Shown: positions 16,944 to 25,735 of the stretch, piece after piece
Position numbering within the stretch: position 1 is the stretch's first letter
Layout of the letters: each line of letters begins with the position of its first letter
From: Lachnospiraceae bacterium
GTDB taxonomy: Bacteria > Bacillota > Clostridia > Lachnospirales > Lachnospiraceae
Assembly (NCBI GenBank): GCA_900772845.1
Contig: CAAGSD010000035.1
Coordinates: 25,228-89,227 of the forward strand
Length of the DNA stretch: 64,000 nucleotides
Reading direction: 5' to 3'
The notes under the pieces: model-generated
Told to the model about the DNA's origin: nothing
Database searches by the model: none
The model's input: only the letters and a program-made list of their open reading frames with translations
Program-made: the position numbers and the translations under genes

Positions 16944-17951
16944 GTGAAGGACGAAATGAAACAACCACTGATCAGCGTGATCGTGCCCGTTTACAACATC
17001 ATACCGTATCTGCCCCGGTGCGTGGAAAGCCTGACACAGCAGACCTACCGTAATCTGGAGATTCTGCTGGTGGACGATGGCTCTACAGATGACACCCCGG
17101 CGCTGTGTGACCGGCTGGCGCAGACCGATGACCGGATCCGTGTGTTCCATAAGGAAAACGGCGGTCCGTCCTCTGCGAGAAATCTTGGACTGGAACAGGC
17201 GAAGGGAGAATATGTCGGCTTCGTAGACAGCGATGACTACGTGGATGCGGATATGTATGAGCGGCTGTACCGGGCCATTGCCGAGACCGGTATGCCTGTC
17301 GCACAGGTGGGAAGAGACGAAATCGACAAGGATGGCAACATCCTGCCGAATATCTGCGAGCCTGTGGACAAAGAGCAGGTGATCCCTGCACAGGATTTCC
17401 TGAAAGAACTCCTGATGCACAGAGGGGACTGCTCCTTCTGTACGAAGCTGCTCAGAAAAGACCTGTTTACGCCGGAAAAATTCCCCCTGGGAGCGCTGAA
17501 TGAAGATTTTCACTTATTAGTGATCATGCTGTTAAGAGAAGCTTACAAGGTGACGGGAATCGTGTGCATCCCCGGACAGGCCTACCACGTATTTTACCGC
17601 CCGGACAGCAACACCAGAGATAAAAACCGTTTTTCCCGGGTGTTCGCCGACAATATTAACAATGCGGACATGGTACTGGAACTGGTAGAACGGAAATATC
17701 CGGACCTTGTGGACATTGCGTTCCGGTTTGGCGTATATCAGCGGCTGGACTACATGCTGCATATTCCCATTGCCCAGATGACCCGGGACAACGAATTCTA
17801 CCGGAGAGTCGTGAGAAATCTGCGATGGGAATGGTGGGTAGCCATGAGAAATCCCTGGCTCACTAAAAAGAACAAGTGTTATCATACGTTGTTCGCCATT
17901 GCCCCAAAGGGAATCCGGATACTTCACAAGAAAATCAAACATCTGGAATAG
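16944..17951 (+). CDS. GT2 family glycosyltransferase
   Basis: The 335-residue GT-A enzyme has a textbook N-terminal domain: LISVIVPVYNIIPYLPRCVE, ILLVDDGSTDDTPALCD, HKENGGPSSARNLGLEQAKG and the DxD segment VGFVDSDDYVDADMYERLY near residue 95. The C-terminal 200 residues carry the acceptor region (LGALNEDFHLLVIML). The end is basic (WLTKKNKCYHTL), which fits membrane-surface association. GTG 16944 has GAGG seven bases upstream; the ATG at 16956 is a possible alternative. It closely resembles the GT2 enzymes at 33987 and 38254 in the second locus. Confidence 0.92.
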   Translation: MKDEMKQPLISVIVPVYNIIPYLPRCVESLTQQTYRNLEILLVDDGSTDDTPALCDRLAQTDDRIRVFHKENGGPSSARNLGLEQAKGEYVGFVDSDDYVDADMYERLYRAIAETGMPVAQVGRDEIDKDGNILPNICEPVDKEQVIPAQDFLKELLMHRGDCSFCTKLLRKDLFTPEKFPLGALNEDFHLLVIMLLREAYKVTGIVCIPGQAYHVFYRPDSNTRDKNRFSRVFADNINNADMVLELVERKYPDLVDIAFRFGVYQRLDYMLHIPIAQMTRDNEFYRRVVRNLRWEWWVAMRNPWLTKKNKCYHTLFAIAPKGIRILHKKIKHLE

Positions 17952-17991
17952 TAAAAAGAAAACACAGAAACAAATAATGAAGGAAAGTAAC

Positions 17992-20091
17992 ATGAAGAGA
18001 AAATTAGCATTTCTGGGAGCAATCCTCCTGGCAGCAGTTCTGTTTACCTATGAAGGTAATACCTACCGTACCTATGCACTGGACGAAGAGGATCAGGCAT
18101 GGATCAATGAGGCATCGGAAGCCCTGCAGAATATCGTGGAAGAACGGGAAGTCATGGCACTGGTGTATCTGTGCGATGATCTGACGATCCGGGCGGAAGC
18201 GGACGATACGAGTGCACAGGTAGTCACTGTACCCAGTGGACAACTGGTGATGATACAGGATGTGTCGGTGGATGAAGCCTGCCAGGTATGGGAAAAAGTA
18301 ACGGCGGAAGTCAGCGGCAGCGTCTATGAAGGCTACATTCCGAGGGAGAATCTGGCATGCTCCGATGAACGCTTCCTGGAATGGGAAGAATTGTATGGAA
18401 TGAATCCCCAGGCGGCTGTGATGCTGACAGCGGAAAATGCCCCTGTGAACTATGTGGACATCGAACAGTTCCCGGCAAGCTATCAACCGGCACTGAGGGC
18501 ATTAAAGGAAAAACATCCCAACTGGACCTTTGTGCGGCAGAACACCAATCTGGATTTCCAGACAGTCATTAATAACGAGCTGCAGGGCGGAAAGAGCCTG
18601 GTATACAAAACCTACGGTGACTACTGCAAGGAAGGACAGCACAGCCCCGGATGGTATTTTGCATCTGAAGATATCCTGAAGCTGTACATGGATCCAAGAA
18701 ATTCTCTGCACGAGAATGCGATTTTCCAGTTTGAACAGCTGACTTATAATGAAAGCTATCATACCCAGGCAGCGGTGGATAGCTTCCTCAGCACAACTTT
18801 CATGAACAGCACCAGACCTGCACCGAAAAATGACATAACCTTCGCAGAAATCTTCTGGTCCATCGGCGCACAACAGAAGATCAGCCCCTTCCATCTGGCG
18901 GCCAGAGTGCTGCAGGAACAGGGACAGGGAACCTCGCCACTGATCTCCGGGACTTATCCGGGGTATGAAGGATACTATAATTACTTTAATATCGGAGCCA
19001 GCGGCAGTACCAATGAACAGATTTATGCCAATGGTCTGACCTATGCGAAAAATGCGGACTGGCACGATACTTACTTTTCCGTATTGGGCGGCGCAACAAT
19101 ACTGGCGGAAAGATATATCTGGAAAGGACAGGATACCCTGTATCTACAGAAATATAATGTCTCAGCAAACGCAAGCAATCCTATATACACACACCAGTAT
19201 ATGCAGAACATTGCGGCACCCACTTCGGAAGCACTGAGTATCAAAAAACTTTATGAAAGTGCGGGAGCCCTGGATAACACCTTCGTGTTCAAAATTCCGG
19301 TCTACGAGAACATGCCGGCCACGGCCTGCCCGACACCGACGTCTTCTACCAACGTGGTGCTGCAGGTGCCCTCAGGATATGATGCTTCCACGATTTACAT
19401 AGACGGAATGCCTTACACACCCCAGGTGCGGAACAACCGGCAGATCGTTACCCTGCCGAACGGAAACGCTCAGGCAGCGGTGGTTTACCGTTATAATGAA
19501 AACGGAGCGCCCATCGGTATGTATGTGTGGACACTGGAATATCGCAATAATGCCTATGCCGTAACGGCGCAGCCGGACCTTACCGACCTGTTGACCTATC
19601 ACGGATTTTCCATCCGTATCACCGGCAAAGCGGGCATCCGTTTTAAGACGGGCATCAGTGCCGACCTGCGAAACAGATTGCTGAACGGCGGCGTGAATGG
19701 CTATTCCCTGAAAGAATACGGAACGCTGGTCATGAACAATGCCAACCGCAACACCTATCCCATGATCAAGGGCGGTGAAAAAGTCATCAGCGGCATTGCC
19801 TACGGAACCGATGGCAATGGGGTACATCAGGACAGCATCTACGAGACGGTGGATGGAAGATACCGCTACACTTCCGTGCTGGTGGGACTACCGGCAGATC
19901 AGTATAAGGTCGAGTATGCTTTCCGGGGATACATCGTGCTTACAAAAGATAATAAAGATATCACCATTTACGGTCCTGCCATGGCAAAGAGTATCTACGC
20001 TCTGGCGGAACAGGTGCTGAATATGGGAACCTATGCATCAGGCTCGGAGGCAGATGCCTTCCTGCGCAAACTGATCAGTGACGCAAAATAA
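17992..20091 (+). CDS. Secreted glucosaminidase-type autolysin with SH3-like domain
   Basis: The ~699-residue protein starts with a signal peptide (KRKLAFLGAILLAAVLFTYE). An SH3b-like region (about 45-130, with LTIRAEADDTSAQVVTVPSG) probably binds the cell wall. The central part (about 200-420) matches endo-beta-N-acetylglucosaminidases of the GH73 type: SPFHLAARVLQEQGQGTSPL holds the likely catalytic Glu, followed by YYNYFNIGASG. The last ~150 residues (GFSIRITGKAGIRFKTGISA) form a separate domain I do not recognise. ATG 17992 is used because it begins the signal peptide and has AGGAAAG upstream. It may trim wall glycan to allow polymer attachment or export. Confidence 0.85.
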   Translation: MKRKLAFLGAILLAAVLFTYEGNTYRTYALDEEDQAWINEASEALQNIVEEREVMALVYLCDDLTIRAEADDTSAQVVTVPSGQLVMIQDVSVDEACQVWEKVTAEVSGSVYEGYIPRENLACSDERFLEWEELYGMNPQAAVMLTAENAPVNYVDIEQFPASYQPALRALKEKHPNWTFVRQNTNLDFQTVINNELQGGKSLVYKTYGDYCKEGQHSPGWYFASEDILKLYMDPRNSLHENAIFQFEQLTYNESYHTQAAVDSFLSTTFMNSTRPAPKNDITFAEIFWSIGAQQKISPFHLAARVLQEQGQGTSPLISGTYPGYEGYYNYFNIGASGSTNEQIYANGLTYAKNADWHDTYFSVLGGATILAERYIWKGQDTLYLQKYNVSANASNPIYTHQYMQNIAAPTSEALSIKKLYESAGALDNTFVFKIPVYENMPATACPTPTSSTNVVLQVPSGYDASTIYIDGMPYTPQVRNNRQIVTLPNGNAQAAVVYRYNENGAPIGMYVWTLEYRNNAYAVTAQPDLTDLLTYHGFSIRITGKAGIRFKTGISADLRNRLLNGGVNGYSLKEYGTLVMNNANRNTYPMIKGGEKVISGIAYGTDGNGVHQDSIYETVDGRYRYTSVLVGLPADQYKVEYAFRGYIVLTKDNKDITIYGPAMAKSIYALAEQVLNMGTYASGSEADAFLRKLISDAK

Positions 20092-20099
20092 ACGCTTTA

Positions 20100-20291
20100 G
20101 CGGGGCTTTCGCCCCCCGACCTTGATACCTACGGATTGCTTCGTGCTACGCACTTCCACAATTCGACCCGCTATTCGCATATCGTGGGATTATCATCCCA
20201 CTTTTATGCTCATATCGGGGCGGGTCATAAGGTCTTTCACCCACCTATGAGCAAGCTCATGTGGGCTTAGACCTTCTGACCCTGGTATCAA
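20100..20291. ncRNA. Highly folded intergenic element (nested inverted repeats), function unknown
   Basis: This gap between two genes is almost entirely paired. A small GC hairpin (GGGGC 20102-20106 with GCCCC 20111-20115) is followed by an outer stem TTGATACC (20122-20129) with GGTATCAA (20284-20291). Inside lie GACCCGC (20165-20171) with GCGGGTC (20220-20226), capped by GTGGGAT-TATC-ATCCCAC (20184-20201). A second arm has AAGGTCT (20229-20235) with AGACCTT (20269-20275), enclosing CCCAC/GTGGG and ATGAGC/GCTCAT. GGGTC (20222-20226) can instead pair with GACCC (20278-20282), giving two mutually exclusive folds. It could be a structured RNA, a palindromic repeat element or a complex terminator; strand is unknown. 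Confidence 0.5.
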
Positions 20292-20319
20292 ATAAATAAA
20301 TATAGATAGGACAAAAAAG

Positions 20320-22245
20320 ATGAAAAGACATGCAAAAAAGTATCTGGCACTGACAATCAGCGCTATAATGGCAGTATCCCTCGCAGCTTGCGGGGACGGC
20401 AGCGACAGTACCTCAAACACGGCACTTGCACCGGTGGAAGCAGAACCGATGCTGTCGGATCAGGAACTGGAGATCCTCAACCTTGAAACGAAATATAATA
20501 AAGGTGAATTTGAACAGGCAGACTACCTGGCTCTGGCAGAGGCCTACAACAAAGCGGGATATATCCGCAGACAGCGTGACCTGTTGGAGCAGGAGTACAG
20601 ACTTTATGATGATATGGATGCATTTGCAGCCCTGCAGGAACTCAGTGTGAATCTGGAAGAAGAGACCGACAGCATCCGTGCCAGAGCAGAGGAAATGCTG
20701 CACGATCTGGAACTGCCGGAATATCTGGAGGAGAGCGTCAACCTGATCGACAGCGAGGACTGGTTCCTGACCATGATGCCGAAGCTGAAAGAAGGACAAC
20801 GCAATTATTATCTGGAACGGGACAGCGAACCACTGCTCTATGTACAGGTGGGATATACGGAAGAAGGACAGTGCTTTTCCAAGGTATGGTATACCGACAG
20901 CCAGGCAGGCCGCTTCCTGAGCCAGGAGGGCACGACGATCCGCATGGTGACCGTGACGCCTGCCGGAACCACAGAGGATACTGCGGCACCCGAGACCGGA
21001 ACCGAGGAAGGTGCGGAGGAAGGCACGGGCACGTATGCAGCCGATGCGACAGAGCCTGCAGCAGCTGACATTCAGGATACCGCAGCACCTACGACAGATG
21101 CGCCTGCAAACACTGAGGCATGGAACGGCAGCTTCGAGGCATGGACCATGGATTGTGCGGACGGCAGTATCATTCATGAACAGGGAACTATGCAAAACGG
21201 CGTTCTCACCGGGGAATATACCTGCAACGTAGCTGCCGGAGAAGGCCCTATGGAAGCTTTTTCTCTGTGGAGTAATCGTGAAGCAAAGGAATATATCACT
21301 TACACCGGCACCTTTGATGCAGAGGGAAAGATCCTGACAGAACAGCCTTCGGAAGATGCCAAGAAAAAGCTGCTGGAAGGGACTGAATATATTGATCTCA
21401 TTCTCTATGCCTATGATGCGGACGGCGAGAACTGCCTGTGGCAGGGCATCGGCGCAGGAGAGACTGCGGAGGATTACCGCTTCGGACAGGAGATGATCGG
21501 ACTGGAGATCCGTCCGGAATATATCTCCTATGAGGTGACAGAGGATATGACAGATGCTGCAAACAGCGCGGATACTGCAGACAATACGACTTCTGCGGAC
21601 GGCACGGGCAATGTGACAGACGGTACCACAGGAGATGCAGCAGATATCGCAGGCGGCACCCCCCGAATCCGTATCTATGATGGGGAAGTCCAGTGGTTTG
21701 ACGGCACATACTGGGTCGGCGCCGGCAGCGTAAGAGAGCTGGCAAAACAGGATCCCTTCGCAGCCTATGAAGAGAACCATACTGCCAATACGGCAGGAAG
21801 TGTTACCGGCAGCATCACAGGCAGTGCCAACGGCAATGCATCCAATACAGATGACGGACAGAATATCACCGGCAATACAAGCACTGCGGGAGACAAGACC
21901 GGCGGCAGCATCCAGAAGCCTACGCCTACCCCGGCAGCGACCGCAAAGCCTGCCACAAAACCGGCTGCGTCTACGCCCAAGCCTGCTGCGAAGCCTGCGG
22001 CCACCGCAAAGCCTACTCCGGCTCCTACACAGGCACCGGCGCAGGATGATCACAACGATAATCATGACGACAATAACAACAACAATAATAATAACAACAA
22101 TAATAACAATAACGACAGCAATAATAACAATAATAACGATAACAACAGCAGTAATGACAGCAACAGCGGAGGCAACTCCGGAGGTGACAGCGGTAATTCC
22201 GGCGGAAACGATGTGGACGTGGAATGGACACCGGATCTGATGTAA
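20320..22245 (+). CDS. Large lipoprotein with Thr/Ala/Pro-rich and poly-Asn C-terminus
   Basis: The 641-residue protein has a lipoprotein signal (YLALTISAIMAVSLAACGDG, lipobox Cys near residue 26). A helical region (about 45-135) has a TPR-like look (AEAYNKAGYIRRQRDLLEQE). There follow two Ala/Thr/Glu-rich linkers and an MORN-like stretch at about 265-365 (NGSFEAWTMDCADGSIIHEQ, MQNGVLTGEY). The C-terminus has KPATKPA-type Pro repeats (about 527-570) and a run dominated by Asn and Asp before a Gly/Ser/Asn end. The Pro and Asn tracts probably span the cell wall. It is not a recognised enzyme. Being next to the glucosaminidase suggests a cell-surface role. Confidence 0.75.
   Translation: MKRHAKKYLALTISAIMAVSLAACGDGSDSTSNTALAPVEAEPMLSDQELEILNLETKYNKGEFEQADYLALAEAYNKAGYIRRQRDLLEQEYRLYDDMDAFAALQELSVNLEEETDSIRARAEEMLHDLELPEYLEESVNLIDSEDWFLTMMPKLKEGQRNYYLERDSEPLLYVQVGYTEEGQCFSKVWYTDSQAGRFLSQEGTTIRMVTVTPAGTTEDTAAPETGTEEGAEEGTGTYAADATEPAAADIQDTAAPTTDAPANTEAWNGSFEAWTMDCADGSIIHEQGTMQNGVLTGEYTCNVAAGEGPMEAFSLWSNREAKEYITYTGTFDAEGKILTEQPSEDAKKKLLEGTEYIDLILYAYDADGENCLWQGIGAGETAEDYRFGQEMIGLEIRPEYISYEVTEDMTDAANSADTADNTTSADGTGNVTDGTTGDAADIAGGTPRIRIYDGEVQWFDGTYWVGAGSVRELAKQDPFAAYEENHTANTAGSVTGSITGSANGNASNTDDGQNITGNTSTAGDKTGGSIQKPTPTPAATAKPATKPAASTPKPAAKPAATAKPTPAPTQAPAQDDHNDNHDDNNNNNNNNNNNNNNDSNNNNNNDNNSSNDSNSGGNSGGDSGNSGGNDVDVEWTPDLM
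22049..22166 (+). repeat. AAC/AAT trinucleotide repeat encoding poly-Asn
   Basis: A run of AAC and AAT codons with scattered GAC, GAT and AGC encodes an Asn-rich tract in the lipoprotein. Mixed synonymous codons suggest that the protein tract is maintained by selection and not only by recent slippage, although length variation between strains is likely. Confidence 0.8.
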
Positions 22246-22284
22246 AGACAGGATACCTAAGAGGAAAAGGACGCAAGGAAACGA

Positions 22285-23769
22285 ATGAAACTGACGGAAA
22301 AGAAAAAACTGATATTGATTCATATTGTATATGTGCTGGCACTGGTGGTGATCCTATGGCCACTGCTGGTACTGGCAAAATACGACTACCCAACGGCGGA
22401 CGACTGGTCTTTCGGAAAGTATATGTACTGGGCCATGCAGGCCGGAGAAGGGCTGCATGGTGTCTTCCGAGCTATTTACCAGACTATCTCCCAGAATGTA
22501 TGGGAAGCCAGATTTTCCATTCTTATTCTGTCTGCCCTGCAACCTGCGGCATTCGGGGAACATTTTTACCGCATTACCCCATACCTGATGATTGGCTCTG
22601 TAGTACTGTCTCAGTTACTTTTGCTGAAAGAGTGTATTGCAGGAAAAGAAAAAGAAAACAACTGGCTCATTCTTCCGATTGGCATTCCCATGACAATCAT
22701 TCAGTTACTTTATTGTCCTTACCCGGAGGAAAGTTTTTACTGGTACAACGGATCAGTGAATTACACATTTGTATATAGTCTATCCTTGCTATTGCTAGTA
22801 TTGTATTTGGAGATTGGTATTGGCGAAATCAGCAAAGGGAAGAGGATTATATTCACCATATTAGCCTGCTTGCTGGCAGTTCTGGTGGGGGGAAACAATT
22901 TTTCCACCAGCGTTTCTACTATGTGCCTACTGCTCTGTCTGCAGGTATTGATGCTGGTTTACAAAAAGGATGCGTTTCGCTATACATGGATTGTGACATT
23001 GCTGGAGACCATTAGCGTTCTGATATGTATAACTTCTCCGTTGACTGCAATGCGTCTCAATAGCAATTTTGGTGGGACTATAGCGAATTCTCCCATTATG
23101 GCCATTTTGCTTTCATTTGAAAGAACTTTTTTTAACATCATCAGCTGGACCAACCTTAAGGTGTTATTTATGCTTTTGCTGATCCTGCCCTTCCTGTGGA
23201 AAGCAGTGAGAAAAATGAATTATTCCTTCCGCCTGCCGGGCGTATTTATCGCCCTTTCCTTTGGTATTTATTCTTCTCAGGCAACGGCAACTCTTTACGT
23301 GGACGGCACCATGGGCGGAGGCAGACAGGGAGCCATCCTCTGGTATTTCTATGTACTTTGGCTGGTGGCCAATGTCATGTACTGGTGCGGATGGATCGCA
23401 AAACGTGTAATAAAAGAGGAAAAAGCGGAACGCACCGATGAAATCTTGAAGAAATATCTTCTGCGCTATTGTGTAGCAACCGGAGCATTTCTGGCGGCAG
23501 CAGTCCTGTTTGGCAACGTACAGGGAACCACTAGCTACCGGGCTTACCGCATGTGGAAAAACGGCTGGGCACAAGCCTACGGTGCCGGCTGGGAGGAACG
23601 ACTGAAAGTATTGAAGGACGACTCTGTGAAAAATCCGGTATTCACGCCGTTAAATTATGTGGAACTGCTCATGTATACCGATCTCCAACCGGAGGACGGA
23701 TATGTGTGGGTAAATGGTGCATGCGCGGAATATTACGGGAAAGAATCGATCACTGTGGTGGCGGAATAA
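22285..23769 (+). CDS. DUF6056-like multi-pass membrane protein (GT-C-like)
   Basis: The 494-residue protein has about 11 membrane spans. The first external loop carries KYDYPTADDWSFGKYMYWAM, with the paired acidic residues expected of the donor site in GT-C transferases. Later come CPYPEESFYWYNGSVNYTF and YVDGTMGGGRQGAILWYFYV. This pattern fits the DUF6056 family of uncharacterised glucosyltransferase-like membrane proteins. It would act on the outer face, using polyprenyl-phosphate sugars. It starts 39 bases after the lipoprotein gene. Its 3' half looks more AT-rich than upstream genes, and a terminator follows, so this is the last gene of the first glycan locus. Confidence 0.7.
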   Translation: MKLTEKKKLILIHIVYVLALVVILWPLLVLAKYDYPTADDWSFGKYMYWAMQAGEGLHGVFRAIYQTISQNVWEARFSILILSALQPAAFGEHFYRITPYLMIGSVVLSQLLLLKECIAGKEKENNWLILPIGIPMTIIQLLYCPYPEESFYWYNGSVNYTFVYSLSLLLLVLYLEIGIGEISKGKRIIFTILACLLAVLVGGNNFSTSVSTMCLLLCLQVLMLVYKKDAFRYTWIVTLLETISVLICITSPLTAMRLNSNFGGTIANSPIMAILLSFERTFFNIISWTNLKVLFMLLLILPFLWKAVRKMNYSFRLPGVFIALSFGIYSSQATATLYVDGTMGGGRQGAILWYFYVLWLVANVMYWCGWIAKRVIKEEKAERTDEILKKYLLRYCVATGAFLAAAVLFGNVQGTTSYRAYRMWKNGWAQAYGAGWEERLKVLKDDSVKNPVFTPLNYVELLMYTDLQPEDGYVWVNGACAEYYGKESITVVAE

Positions 23770-23823
23770 TAAAGCCATCGCATGAAAAGTGCAGATGAAA
23801 AGAGACATGCCAGGTCACAGAGA

Positions 23824-23853
23824 GGGCATCGGTAGAAACACCGGTGCCCTTTT
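23824..23853 (+). terminator. Rho-independent terminator ending the first glycan locus
   Basis: GGGCATCGGT (23824-23833) pairs with ACCGGTGCCC (23840-23849), ten pairs including one G-U, followed by TTTT. It marks the boundary between the GC-richer upstream locus and the AT-rich downstream locus. Confidence 0.85.
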
Positions 23854-24034
23854 ACGCATCAAAAAGCTGATTGAAATATTCAACGTCAAAACGATTCGAA
23901 AAGAATGAATGAGATTCAACCGCTTAAGATATGTACAATGGTTGAAATATTTTTGTGATGTAATGTTTTAAAGAGTTCATTAGAATAAGCCCTTCCATTT
24001 TTCCTAAAGAATTTATATGATAATAAATAAAAGC
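23854..24034. other. AT-rich intergenic spacer at the junction of the two glycan loci
   Basis: Together with its terminator and promoter this gap spans 23770-24115 without a gene. This part is AT-rich, with no open frame of note, no riboswitch-like fold and no insertion-sequence ends that I can see. It marks a sharp fall in GC content. Confidence 0.5.
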
Positions 24035-24063
24035 TTGTACTTATGACCTAAATTGATTAAAAT
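24035..24063 (+). promoter_or_regulatory. Predicted sigma-A promoter of the second glycan locus
   Basis: TTGTAC (24035-24040), 17 bases, TAAAAT (24058-24063). The leader to the ATG at 24116 is about 50 bases. An alternative pair, TTGATT (24053) and TATGGT (24075), with a 16-base spacer, is weaker. Confidence 0.55.
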
Positions 24064-24115
24064 AGAGAAGAATATATGGTGATTTATTATAGAAAACGGA
24101 ATTGAGGATAATGAT

Positions 24116-25702
24116 ATGGAAGTTACTATAAAGGGGAAGATGTTCCGTATATGGTCAAAGAAGAGGATATTATATACCATCTGCTTTTTCCTGTTCTGTG
24201 TGATCGATCAGAGAACCAAGACCGGTTCCGGTTTGGATGGAATCATAGAGATGTTTCGAGATATGGCTGGGGTTCTCATGGCTGTTATTATTATGTCACA
24301 CTATAAGTGGGCAGAATTTATGGAGTATAAGATTCCATATGCAATTTGGACCGTGCTGGGACTGGTCGTGGGAGTGCTGTTTGTGTTATTAGGCCAGTCC
24401 TTTGCGTATTTTGTGAATGACCGCACAATGATTAGTCTGGATGTTCTTCTCTTTGGTTATGTGGTAATTCATACGTTTATCAGCATAGTGAAGGAAAAGA
24501 AATATCCGAAACTGAACAAGGGAATGTTTGGCTTGTGGATAGTCATGATGCTTTTGATGATCTTTTCCAGAAGCGATTATGTGTGGCCGTTTTGCTATTT
24601 TATTATGTTTGGGTGTTTTTACCTTACAGATTTTACGGAAGAGGAGCAGGAGGACTTGTATCAGGGAATTATGAATGGAGTCATCTTCGCTTTTTTTGCG
24701 TTTCAGGCATTCTGCTGTGTGTTCCGGCCGTATGATCAAGTTCGCTATATTGGGATTTATAATAACTGCAATCTGAATGGTCTGTTTTACTTGGTAGTGT
24801 TGGCAGCAGTGTTTGGAAAAATATTGTATGTGACGAAAGAAAACAAACGTAAATTCTGGAAAATATACTATTGGCTTGGGGCAGGAGTGGTGTACGCACT
24901 TATTTTTATGACGATAGGGCGAACGGTATGGCTCGTGGCTTTTATATTGGGGTTATTGTGTCTCGGATATTATCAAATAATTCGAAAAAATAAATTTTGT
25001 TTTGCAAGAAGCGGCATATTGTTGGTTATATGTGTATGCATAATGTTTCCTGTGACATTTGGAATGATCAGATATTTGCCGCCGGTATTCCATCATCCGG
25101 TATGGTTTTGGGGAGAATGGGGGGATGAAAAAGTTCATTCATGGGATGCATGGGACTCAGAAAAATATGTAAATGTAAATGATATAATGGAAAATGCAAT
25201 TGGTAGAACTACTGTTATTACAGAAAAAATATTTGGAACCAATTTATTTTCTATGAAAGTGTGTGCAGCAGAACTTACGAGGGAAGAAAAAGCGGTCCTA
25301 AAAACATACGAAGAGTATTCAAACCCTTTTATTGTAAGAAAAACAATTTATAATTATTACTTGCATCACTTGAACTTTTGGGGACACCCGAAATCAGAAC
25401 AAGGATTCCAGCTGGTGGCTGATTATTGGATAGGTCATGCCCACAATATATATTTGCAATACAGCACAGATTTTGGCATTTGCGTGGGAGTGTGTTTTAT
25501 TGTGCTGGCGCTATGGAGTGCTGGCCAGTTAGTGATGAAAGAGCACCAAAAAAGAAATATAGAAAGTTACGTATATTTGCTATTATTGTTGATACCATTG
25601 CTGTTTGGAATGTTGGAATATTCATGGGGAAGTGGATCGATAACAATTATCCTTATGTTTTTCTCATGGAGAAGAGCAATGTTGATGGATGTAAACAATT
25701 GA
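24116..25702 (+). CDS. O-antigen ligase / Wzy-like polymerase membrane protein
   Basis: The 528-residue protein has about 12 membrane spans and one long external loop at roughly residues 325-440. At its C-terminal side is DYWIGHAHNIYLQYSTDFGI, the HN-x-YLQ pattern typical of O-antigen ligase and Wzy-type proteins. These proteins join glycan units to other units or to an acceptor on the outer face. It is the first gene after the promoter at 24035 and the first of the AT-rich block. A second polymerase candidate (EpsG type, 36150) lies in the same locus, so this one could instead be the ligase that attaches the finished polymer. Confidence 0.75.
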   Translation: MEVTIKGKMFRIWSKKRILYTICFFLFCVIDQRTKTGSGLDGIIEMFRDMAGVLMAVIIMSHYKWAEFMEYKIPYAIWTVLGLVVGVLFVLLGQSFAYFVNDRTMISLDVLLFGYVVIHTFISIVKEKKYPKLNKGMFGLWIVMMLLMIFSRSDYVWPFCYFIMFGCFYLTDFTEEEQEDLYQGIMNGVIFAFFAFQAFCCVFRPYDQVRYIGIYNNCNLNGLFYLVVLAAVFGKILYVTKENKRKFWKIYYWLGAGVVYALIFMTIGRTVWLVAFILGLLCLGYYQIIRKNKFCFARSGILLVICVCIMFPVTFGMIRYLPPVFHHPVWFWGEWGDEKVHSWDAWDSEKYVNVNDIMENAIGRTTVITEKIFGTNLFSMKVCAAELTREEKAVLKTYEEYSNPFIVRKTIYNYYLHHLNFWGHPKSEQGFQLVADYWIGHAHNIYLQYSTDFGICVGVCFIVLALWSAGQLVMKEHQKRNIESYVYLLLLLIPLLFGMLEYSWGSGSITIILMFFSWRRAMLMDVNN

Positions 25703-25735
25703 ATCTATAAATATACTAGAAGAGAGAATACTAGG

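Noticed and set aside
17899..17991. Earlier start for the glucosaminidase at 17899
   Set aside because: It overlaps the preceding GT2 gene and would place a charged segment before the signal peptide that begins at 17992.
20413..22323. 636-codon open frame on the - strand opposite the lipoprotein gene
   Set aside because: It mirrors the repetitive codons of the + strand gene, gives a Cys/Ile/Val-rich low-complexity product and has no ribosome site or domain.
23770..24115. Riboswitch, tRNA or insertion-sequence end in the 346-base gap
   Set aside because: Apart from the terminator and a plausible promoter, I find no conserved fold, tRNA arms or terminal repeats.
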